A stretch of 5,670 nucleotides of DNA from Promethearchaeota archaeon (GTDB lineage: Archaea; Asgardarchaeota; Lokiarchaeia; Sigynarchaeales; SOKP01). The position numbers and the translations under genes are program-made. The notes beneath the pieces are model-generated. The model saw only the letters and a program-made list of their open reading frames with translations, was not told where the DNA came from and made no database searches. How positions within the stretch are numbered: position 1 is the first letter of the stretch; every line of letters begins with the position of its first letter. Below, piece by piece: positions 1-4,913 of this stretch. The stretch is from positions 1 to 5,670 of the forward strand of contig JAEOTV010000050.1 in the NCBI GenBank assembly GCA_016839635.1, in the 5' to 3' direction.

Positions 1-2
1 CA

Positions 3-11
3 TTATAAAAT
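3..11 (+). promoter_or_regulatory. Possible TATA box for the membrane protein gene
   Basis: The sequence TTATAAAAT is centred about 30 nt before ATG 37, the spacing expected for an archaeal TATA box driving a leaderless or near-leaderless mRNA. The region is AT-rich throughout, so chance matches are common. If the gene really begins upstream of the window, this box is coincidental. Confidence 0.3.
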
Positions 12-36
12 AACTAATATAAACTATTATAGAATT

Positions 37-363
37 ATGCAAATTTTAGACTACGCATACATGGTTTCTTACGGAACTTTTGCTTTTAGTTTAACTTTAA
101 TAATTACTCGAAAATTTGAGGATGGCTCATTTTGGAGTAATTCGGGTCATTTAATAGCCATTTTAGGTATTTTAGCAGCTTGTTGTGATGGGATTGAAAA
201 TGCTTTTATATTAGCTATGCTTACAGACCCTTCAGGCTTCCCAGATGTATGGGCTATAACACATAGCTGTTTTGCCCTCGTGAAGTATATTCTATTGTTT
301 ACCTGTATTGGCTGGGCAATTGTGGCTGCTATTACTCTTTTGATCAAGAAAAGATCCTCTTAA
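37..363 (+). CDS. Small multi-helix membrane protein of unknown function (N-terminus may lie outside window)
   Basis: The 108-residue product has three hydrophobic stretches, at roughly residues 5-25, 37-61 and 72-103, and ends in a basic tail (KKRSS), so it should be an integral membrane protein. Within the second helix is the polar sequence CCDGIEN (about residues 49-55); Asp and Glu-Asn inside a membrane segment are unusual and likely functional. I do not recognise the family with certainty. ATG 37 lies about 30 nt after a TATA-like box at 3-10, which fits leaderless transcription, and no Shine-Dalgarno is visible. However, the frame is open with no stop back to position 1, so the protein could start before the window and carry an extra N-terminal helix. 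A T-rich stretch follows the stop. Coding nature is likely; function unknown. Confidence 0.75.
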   Translation: MQILDYAYMVSYGTFAFSLTLIITRKFEDGSFWSNSGHLIAILGILAACCDGIENAFILAMLTDPSGFPDVWAITHSCFALVKYILLFTCIGWAIVAAITLLIKKRSS

Positions 364-367
364 ATCT

Positions 368-397
368 CATTTTTTTATTTCTATTCTTCTTTCTCAA
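368..397 (+). terminator. T-rich archaeal-type terminator
   Basis: Just after the stop at 361-363 the plus strand has a run of seven T followed by several more T-rich clusters, with no preceding hairpin. Archaeal RNA polymerase commonly terminates at such oligo-T tracts. It would separate the membrane protein transcript from the next gene. Confidence 0.45.
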
Positions 398-423
398 AAA
401 ACCGCTCAGTTTTTATAATTTCT

Positions 424-433
424 TGTATAATTA
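424..433 (+). promoter_or_regulatory. Possible TATA box for the small lysine-rich gene
   Basis: TGTATAATTA lies about 30 nt before the GTG at 459, suitable for a leaderless transcript. A second similar element, TTTTTATAATT, lies about 15 nt further upstream. Neither can be separated from AT-rich background without start mapping. Confidence 0.25.
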
Positions 434-458
434 ATATGAATTTTAAATAAAATTTATA

Positions 459-767
459 GTGGATATTGGAATGATTTTAAAACTAATCATAAAGAATAAT
501 AAAAAAAATAGAAGATATGCCTTAATTGCTTGGATCCAAAAAGATAAAGATTTTGACAATGATATTAAGCAATTATTTCAATTTTTTAAAGATAATGTAA
601 AAATATCAAAAAAGAGAAGATTTCATACATATTATAAAATCATTTCAGATAATCCTGCTATTATGATATCTCTATTCTCAAGCATTCATGAATTAATTCC
701 TGATATTTGTTTTAATGATAAGGAATTGATTGAAACAGCAGAATCTTTGGATTTAGAGAGTTTTTAA
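459..767 (+). CDS. Hypothetical lysine-rich small soluble protein
   Basis: This 102-residue protein begins at GTG 459, or at the in-frame ATG 471, which would remove four residues. Neither start has a convincing Shine-Dalgarno; the upstream TATA-like box slightly favours a leaderless start near 459. The N-terminal two thirds are rich in Lys/Arg (for example NNKKNRR and ISKKRR), while the last 20 residues are acidic (KELIETAESLDLESF). No signal peptide, membrane helix, Cys cluster or recognised motif is visible. Composition suggests a compact mostly helical cytosolic protein; the basic part could contact nucleic acid or acidic partners, but that is only inference. The gene is convergent with the tRNA gene, with 36 nt between them. 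Real but unidentified is the best description. Confidence 0.6.
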   Translation: MDIGMILKLIIKNNKKNRRYALIAWIQKDKDFDNDIKQLFQFFKDNVKISKKRRFHTYYKIISDNPAIMISLFSSIHELIPDICFNDKELIETAESLDLESF

Positions 768-803
768 AACTTAAAAGTCATAGAGAGATATTAAAAGAAT
801 GAG

Positions 804-912
804 TGGGAGGGGGGGGATTCGAACCCCCGGCCTCCTGGTGTTTTGCTCCAACTTTTCTGTTTGAAGTTTGAAGTCCCAAACCAGGAATCATACCAAGCTA
901 GACCACCCTCCC
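804..912 (-). tRNA. tRNA-Pro(UGG) with 35-nt intron
   Basis: Read on the minus strand, a complete cloverleaf forms. The acceptor stem is GGGAGGG/CCCTCCC with discriminator A at 804, the D arm starts GGTCTAGC with GG in the loop, and the anticodon stem is CCTGG/CCAGG. The T arm is GGGGG-TTCGAAT-CCCCC. The anticodon TGG is at 878-876, so it decodes proline CCN codons. Exon 1 is 912-875 and exon 2 is 839-804; removing the intron gives a 74-nt tRNA. No CCA is encoded (CTC follows the discriminator), so CCA must be added afterwards. The body resembles archaeal tRNA-Pro, with its GGTCTAGCTTGGTATGAT D-arm region. The GC-rich tRNA stands out sharply from its AT-rich surroundings. Confidence 0.96.
840..874 (-). 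other. Archaeal tRNA intron (bulge-helix-bulge) at position 37/38
   Basis: The intron can be placed exactly from pairing. A 4-bp central helix forms between exon bases TTTG (880-877) and intron bases CAAA (845-842). It is flanked by two 3-nt bulges, GGA at 876-874 and ACA at 841-839. Splicing endonuclease would cut each bulge after its second base, giving intron limits 874 and 840. The rest of the intron folds into an extended hairpin: CTTCAA pairs with TTGGAG (one G-U), followed by a bulged A and three further pairs. On the plus strand the intron contains the 7-nt tandem repeat TTTGAAG-TTTGAAG (860-873). This is the canonical archaeal arrangement cut by EndA-type endonuclease. Confidence 0.92.
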
Positions 913-971
913 GATCTCGTTCATATCGCATTTCTAGGGTCATTCCGCTGAAGTATCGCAACCAGATGTGA

Positions 972-986
972 AGGTTTATAAATAAT
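972..986 (-). promoter_or_regulatory. Possible TATA box for tRNA-Pro
   Basis: On the minus strand the sequence ATTTATAAACC lies about 65 nt upstream of the tRNA 5' end. With a usual 25-nt offset this would leave a 5' leader of about 35-40 nt for RNase P to remove. The DNA between box and tRNA is less AT-rich than its surroundings. The remainder of the 913-1123 intergenic stretch shows no other recognisable element. Confidence 0.3.
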
Positions 987-1123
987 AATAATTATACAAT
1001 TCAAAAGTTAATCTTATTTTTTCAATTTTGCTTTTTTTGAACAATTGTAAAATAATATTTCATAACTTACATTTTCATAATTTGAATAATTGAATCGAAA
1101 ACAAATACATATATGTTTTAATT

Positions 1124-1702
1124 TTGAAAAAAGTAATATCTCTTCAAAAAATTGGCGATGTAGAAAAGATCGTTCTGAAGAAATTGAAGAAAAACTTGAA
1201 TTGGATTTTTAAAGAGTTTATTGATTCGGTAGAAATTTCGCCTGACTCTTTTCCAATCAAAGAATCTGAATATGATCCTTCAAGGAGACAATATGACGGT
1301 TCATTAATATTAAGAAGGCTTCTTAAATATTGTGGTGAGAGTAATTATTTTCGTACATTAGGAATAATCGATAAAGATATTTTTTCAAGATTACTAAATT
1401 TTGTATTTGGTATAGCAATAATTCCAAAAAAGCATTTTTTAAAATCCCCCGGAGCTTCTTTAATTCAAATAACGCGACTTAAAGAAGGCTTTTATAATCG
1501 ACCTGAAAATAAAGCTCAATTTGAATTGAGAGTTCTTAAAGAAGCAGTACATGAACTCGGACATACATTTTGCTTAGAACATTGTAATAATAAATGCGTT
1601 ATGCAATTCTCAAACAGCTTAGCGGAAGCTGATGAAAAACCAGCTAAATTCTGTAGTTCTTGTTCTAAAAAGTTAAAAAATCTTCTTGCGAATTTGAATT
1701 AA
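1124..1702 (+). CDS. amzA: Archaemetzincin (peptidase family M54)
   Basis: This 192-residue zinc metallopeptidase has the length usual for archaeal archaemetzincins. The active site is at residues 143-153, HELGHTFCLEH: His143, His147 and His153 should bind the catalytic zinc and Glu144 should be the general base. C154, C158, C177 and C180 form the family's extra zinc site, and C-V-M160 supplies the metzincin Met-turn. Other family features are R55-Q56-Y57, the FVFGIA segment at 93-98 and SNSLAEADEKPAKFC before the last Cys pair. Two departures stand out: Cys150 replaces the usual Gly of HExxHxxGxxH, and the first Cys pair is CX3C rather than the common CX4C. The start is TTG 1124; an in-frame stop at 1091 and no in-frame ATG/GTG/TTG between them limit alternatives. 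No signal peptide, so cytosolic. Physiological substrates of archaeal members are not known to me. Confidence 0.93.
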   Translation: MKKVISLQKIGDVEKIVLKKLKKNLNWIFKEFIDSVEISPDSFPIKESEYDPSRRQYDGSLILRRLLKYCGESNYFRTLGIIDKDIFSRLLNFVFGIAIIPKKHFLKSPGASLIQITRLKEGFYNRPENKAQFELRVLKEAVHELGHTFCLEHCNNKCVMQFSNSLAEADEKPAKFCSSCSKKLKNLLANLN

Positions 1703-1707
1703 TTGAT

Positions 1708-2721
1708 TCAATATCTCTGCTTAAATTTTTCATAGAGAGATTCCGCTAATTGCAATATTTTTTTATAATTTTTTACTAATTTTATCAAATCTTCAGGAAT
1801 GTTATTAAAACCATAATATGCACCAACTAAGCTACCACCGATTGCTCCAATCGTGTCGCTATCTCCACCAGCAGTAGACAATTCAAAGATACATTCTTTA
1901 AATGATGAATTCATTTTTTTTAGAAATATAAAAATTGCACAGGCAACTGTACTTAACGTGTAAGGATGGACAAATGCTTGACCTAAAAAATGTTCAATAA
2001 AATAGGGTGATTTCACTCCTACCTGAGAAAACTTAATTAAACCAGCTTCTACTGGTAAATCAAGATTGTCTCTTAGTTTTTTCAAAATCTCAATGAATTC
2101 CTCCCAAATCTCCATATCAGAACCAGAAATGAAAGAGAGTAATACATTAAAAAAATCATCAATCGAAAAATGTATTTCTGGCCCTCTTTCTATTAAATAA
2201 GCAATTGCTCTGGCGATTACAACAGCACCAGCAGACGCAGCCGGATGGGAATGTGTAATAATACTTGATCGTATCGCATTTATTTTTAAATCTTCTAGAT
2301 CTTTACAATAAAATAATCCTATTGGTGATACACGCATAGCTGTACCATTTCCTCCCGAATTTGAAGCCGCTTTTTCCCAGGGAATGCCATATTTCAATTT
2401 TTGAATTGATGAAATACATCCATATCCAGGACCAATTGGTGGATCATCTAACCATTTAATATATTCTCGGATGAAATTATTGAGATTAAATCCACCTCCT
2501 TGAATTAACGCTTCGGCAGTATGTATTGTGAGTTGTGTGTCGTCAGTATAAGTATTGAAAAGAGTTTTATTATTTTGAATAAACTCCTCAAATTTGTCAA
2601 ATCGAGAATAGATATCTGATCTTAATCTTCCTTCAAAAGGATGCCCTAGAGTATCACCTATGGCCACACTTAATAAGGTGCCTTGAAATTTGTCTAAATA
2701 GTCAATTTTCATATTAGACAA
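1708..2721 (-). CDS. ADP-ribosylglycohydrolase (DraG/ARH family)
   Basis: This protein of up to 337 residues removes ADP-ribose from modified targets or hydrolyses ADP-ribose derivatives using two Mg ions. Visible family motifs are GTLLSVAIGDTLGHPFE (14-30), T59-D60-D61-T62 (metal ligands), GGNGTAMRVSPIG (123-135), THSHPAA (156-162) and the C-terminal metal site AGGDSDTIGA with D287 and D289-T290. All expected metal ligands are present, so it should be active, and the length is normal. It has no signal peptide or membrane segment. The longest start is TTG 2721. ATG 2712 (334 residues) is equally or more likely: a TATA-like box lies about 25 nt before it and neither start has a Shine-Dalgarno. 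It sits 61 nt after the response regulator on the same strand. The DraG name comes from nitrogenase regulation, but no nitrogenase or ADP-ribosyltransferase gene is here, so the substrate is unknown. Confidence 0.93.
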   Translation of the reverse strand: MSNMKIDYLDKFQGTLLSVAIGDTLGHPFEGRLRSDIYSRFDKFEEFIQNNKTLFNTYTDDTQLTIHTAEALIQGGGFNLNNFIREYIKWLDDPPIGPGYGCISSIQKLKYGIPWEKAASNSGGNGTAMRVSPIGLFYCKDLEDLKINAIRSSIITHSHPAASAGAVVIARAIAYLIERGPEIHFSIDDFFNVLLSFISGSDMEIWEEFIEILKKLRDNLDLPVEAGLIKFSQVGVKSPYFIEHFLGQAFVHPYTLSTVACAIFIFLKKMNSSFKECIFELSTAGGDSDTIGAIGGSLVGAYYGFNNIPEDLIKLVKNYKKILQLAESLYEKFKQRY

Positions 2722-2730
2722 TTAAAAAAA

Positions 2731-2745
2731 AGTTATTTTAGTAAA
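2731..2745 (-). promoter_or_regulatory. Possible TATA box for the ADP-ribosylglycohydrolase gene
   Basis: On the minus strand, ACTAAAATAACT is centred about 25 nt before ATG 2712, which would suit a leaderless transcript starting at that ATG. It would allow expression independent of the upstream two-component genes. A run of eight T follows directly (minus strand, 2730-2723) and could also end the upstream transcript. Confidence 0.28.
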
Positions 2746-2782
2746 GTAATTGTTTTTGGATCTTTTAATTTTTATGAAAATA

Positions 2783-3172
2783 TTAATTGTGTGAACTTAA
2801 AGGTAAATTCGAAAGTTTCAAAATGCGTTCGATTTCCTTAAGAAGATCCTTTAATTCAAAAGGTTTTTCTAAAAAGCTTGTTGCTCCAATAGATAATGCC
2901 AATTTCCTTATGCTATTATCTGCGCTAACAAATAATATTTTTGAGTGATTACTAATTTCTAAAATCTCTTTTGTAGCTTCAATACCATTTTTAACGGGCA
3001 TTCTGTGATCCATTAATATAACATCTGGTTTAATAGAATGGCTTTCAAATTTATTTACAGCTTCAGCTCCATTTGTTGCGGTATCTATTATTTGAAATCC
3101 TGCGTTTTCTAATACCAATCGATAAAGTCTTTGCAATGATATTTCATCCTCAACAATAAAGATCGAAACTAT
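2783..3172 (-). CDS. Single-domain response regulator (receiver/CheY-like), unusual start
   Basis: This is a stand-alone receiver domain with no output domain, about 129 residues when read from the first codon after the kinase stop. From that start the domain is complete: strand 1 reads IVSIFIVEDE with the acidic pair E8-D9. The phosphoacceptor is D55 in LMDHRMP, S83 is the switch Ser/Thr in FVSAD, and K103 lies in EKPF. No ATG, GTG or TTG is available at this end; the first codon is ATA 3172-3170. The nearest ordinary start, TTG 3136, would delete strand 1 and the acidic pair and so ruin the fold. A Shine-Dalgarno (GGAGG) ends 8 nt before the ATA, which argues for initiation there. The gene follows the kinase with zero spacing and in the same frame, so it is surely its partner. 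Output is probably by protein contact or as a relay step. Confidence 0.9.
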   Translation of the reverse strand: MVSIFIVEDEISLQRLYRLVLENAGFQIIDTATNGAEAVNKFESHSIKPDVILMDHRMPVKNGIEATKEILEISNHSKILFVSADNSIRKLALSIGATSFLEKPFELKDLLKEIERILKLSNLPLSSHN

Positions 3173-4675
3173 TTAGATCGCCTCCGGAATTAAAATGATA
3201 AAATTACTTCCTTTTGAATAATCTCCCTCAACACGGTCTTCTACTCGAATCTCTCCATTATAACTATTTAAAATTCTATTTATAAGTAAAAGCCCTAATC
3301 CTATTCCAGAGGGTTTAGTGTCTTTTTTATATTCGTGAAATTTTCGTGAGAAAATCTCGGCTTTCATTGAATCATGTATCCCAACACCATTATCTAAGAA
3401 TTCAAATTTAATGTAATTTGTTTGATATTTTCTTTCCTTTGATATTTTTATCTTTATATCAATGATGTTATGAGTATTATGTTTAATGCCATTAAATAGG
3501 ATATTTTCAAAGATATTAATTAATAACTCGTTAGCATTGACAAGATAATGTGATTCAGGTGATTCCTTTTCAATATTTATAACTTTATATGGAAAACTTT
3601 CTTTAACGAATTCAATTGCTTTGCTGAGAATGCTTAAGGCTTCCGTCGATTCGATAGGTGTTTCAACTTCCTCAACTTCAGATAGTTTTTGAACATTTAA
3701 AACCAGTTTCTTTCCCCTTATGATTTGTTCGCTAATGAGATTCCAAATTTCTTTAAGTTCTTTTTTATTCTCCATATTGCTTGAGTATAGCTTAGAAAGA
3801 TCTACTGAAGTCAGAATATTTTGAAGGATATTATTAATATCATGAGTAAATAAATCTTTGTATAGATCACTTCGATTATATGCCTCACGATATTTTACCT
3901 CAGATTCTTTTAATTTTTGTTCAGCTCGTTTTTGCTCAGTAATTTCAGTAGTAAGTTCAACAGCTCCAACAATATTTCCTTCATTATTTCTCACGGGATT
4001 GCCTCTTATATTCCATACTCTTCCATCTGGAGTTATAGCTTCCCCTCTCTCTTGTCTACCAGTCTTTAAAGCAATATCTACTGGACATTTTTCGCAAACT
4101 ACATCTTGGTTTTGCCATATTTCAAAACATGTTCTTCCAATTAATTGCTCTAAAGAAGAGTTAACTGATTCACAAGCAGCTTTATTACACCAAATTACAC
4201 GATGATTAATGTCTTGAAAAACTACGTGTTCATGAATATTTTCAAATATAATAGACTTTTCCCTTTCAGATTTTTTTAAATCTTCTTCAATTTTTCGTTT
4301 TTCACCTATATCTTCTGTATGAACTAAAACTATATCAGGTGGAATAGAAATATAAATAACATTAAGGATCTTTTCTTTATCAGTTGTTTTTAACCTATAC
4401 TTCAATTCTCTGGAAATTTTAACTTTATCCCCAATACATCGATTTAAATCTTCTAATATTTCAGGATTTTCTTTATGAAAATCTTTTGCCTTTACTCCAA
4501 TGATATTTTTTATTTTTCCTTCAGTCATATCCTCTGCTGCTTTATTATAATCTATTAAAATTAAGTCATCTTCAAGCTTTTTATAAATAAAAATCGGATT
4601 TGGAATTGATTTAAAAACTCTTTTAGACCATCCTTCAGAGGAATTAGACTTTTCTAAGGAATCTTCCAAATTCAC
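3173..4675 (-). CDS. Soluble PAS-PAS sensor histidine kinase
   Basis: This 500-residue kinase has no transmembrane segment or signal peptide and should sense a cytosolic or diffusible cue. A first PAS-like domain spans about 17-125 and a second about 142-248. The second contains a CEKCP motif (C194, C197) and the typical PAC ending with VGAVELTTEITEQK. A short helical linker (249-272) leads to the dimerisation/phosphotransfer helix, with phosphoacceptor H278 in FTHDINNILQNI. The ATPase domain shows the N box (NIFENILFNGIKHN, N391/N395), the G1 box DNGVGI (428-433) and the G2 box GIGLGL (457-462). All catalytic elements are intact. The start is GTG 4675, supported by GAGGG 6 nt upstream. Its stop abuts the response regulator. 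The ligand is unknown; the CxxC could bind metal or heme or act as a redox switch, which is inference. Confidence 0.95.
   Translation of the reverse strand: MNLEDSLEKSNSSEGWSKRVFKSIPNPIFIYKKLEDDLILIDYNKAAEDMTEGKIKNIIGVKAKDFHKENPEILEDLNRCIGDKVKISRELKYRLKTTDKEKILNVIYISIPPDIVLVHTEDIGEKRKIEEDLKKSEREKSIIFENIHEHVVFQDINHRVIWCNKAACESVNSSLEQLIGRTCFEIWQNQDVVCEKCPVDIALKTGRQERGEAITPDGRVWNIRGNPVRNNEGNIVGAVELTTEITEQKRAEQKLKESEVKYREAYNRSDLYKDLFTHDINNILQNILTSVDLSKLYSSNMENKKELKEIWNLISEQIIRGKKLVLNVQKLSEVEEVETPIESTEALSILSKAIEFVKESFPYKVINIEKESPESHYLVNANELLINIFENILFNGIKHNTHNIIDIKIKISKERKYQTNYIKFEFLDNGVGIHDSMKAEIFSRKFHEYKKDTKPSGIGLGLLLINRILNSYNGEIRVEDRVEGDYSKGSNFIILIPEAI
3176..3185 (-). promoter_or_regulatory. Strong Shine-Dalgarno for the response regulator
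   Basis: The minus strand reads GGAGGCGATC inside the last codons of the kinase, matching the 16S-complementary consensus GGAGGTGATC at nine of ten bases. GGAGG ends 8 nt before the ATA at 3172. This site decides the start: it points to initiation just after the kinase stop and not at TTG 3136, which is more than 40 nt away. Confidence 0.7.
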
Positions 4676-4681
4676 AAAAGG

Positions 4682-4686
4682 CCCTC
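4682..4686 (-). promoter_or_regulatory. Shine-Dalgarno for the histidine kinase
   Basis: GAGGG on the minus strand lies 6 nt before the GTG at 4675 and settles the choice of this start. The reading frame has no ATG nearby, and the first internal candidates would cut into the N-terminal region. Confidence 0.6.
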
Positions 4687-4784
4687 GAATTAATGAGATT
4701 AATTAATTTAATTATAATTCTATTCAATAACCCAAGAATCAATTTTCATATTTAATATTTAATATAAATTTAAAAAATAAAAGA

Positions 4785-4796
4785 GACAATTTTGTC
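4785..4796. repeat. Short inverted repeat, possible operator
   Basis: GACAA and TTGTC form a perfect 5-bp inverted repeat around a TT centre, with further partial symmetry outside (AAAG on the left and GTTTT on the right). It lies near the middle of the divergent promoter region, where a dimeric regulator could act on either gene. Such a short repeat can occur by chance in AT-rich DNA. Confidence 0.25.
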
Positions 4797-4900
4797 GTTT
4801 TCAAAATAAATCAATTATTACTTTTTTTTATTCTGCTAGTTTTTAGTTGAATTCAATAAGAAAAAATAAATTCTATTAATCTTTATTTGTGTTATTCATT

Positions 4901-4908
4901 GAGATGAT
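4901..4908 (+). promoter_or_regulatory. Shine-Dalgarno for argG
   Basis: GAGATGAT matches the 16S-complementary GAGGTGAT at seven of eight positions and ends 5 nt before ATG 4914. The two ATG triplets inside this element (4904 and 4907) are out of frame with ArgG and are not the start. Confidence 0.5.
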
Positions 4909-4913
4909 GCAAT

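Larger units (their letters stand above)
4676..4913. promoter_or_regulatory. Divergent AT-rich intergenic region between kinase and argG
   Basis: These 238 nt separate two genes transcribed away from each other and must contain both promoters. Toward the kinase, TATA-like AATTATAATTAAA (minus strand, about 4705-4717) and a further box near 4760-4770 are candidates. Toward argG, AAGAAAAAATAAATT (4858-4872) would start transcription near 4890 and leave a leader of about 20 nt containing a Shine-Dalgarno. No open reading frame or structured RNA is apparent. One short inverted repeat is listed separately. Confidence 0.4.

Noticed and set aside
147..347. 66-codon minus-strand frame
   Set aside because: It is antisense to the membrane protein gene and shows no recognisable domain or start signal.
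811..835. Poly-G tract as a possible repeat or assembly error
   Set aside because: The G run is explained by the T stem and acceptor stem of the minus-strand tRNA, which pair exactly.
913..1123. A further gene or RNA in the gap after the tRNA
   Set aside because: Stops interrupt the frames I examined, and apart from a possible tRNA TATA box no structured or conserved element is visible.
3134..3136. TTG as start of the response regulator
   Set aside because: It removes the first strand and the E-D acidic pair of the receiver fold and has no Shine-Dalgarno close by, while a strong one lies before the upstream ATA.
3858..4205. 115-codon plus-strand frame
   Set aside because: It lies wholly antisense to the PAS region of the kinase, whose motifs prove the minus-strand reading.
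4690..4780. Clusters of TTAA/AATT palindromes as an origin or CRISPR-like repeat
   Set aside because: They are irregular, lack consistent unit length or spacing, and fit simple AT-rich promoter DNA.
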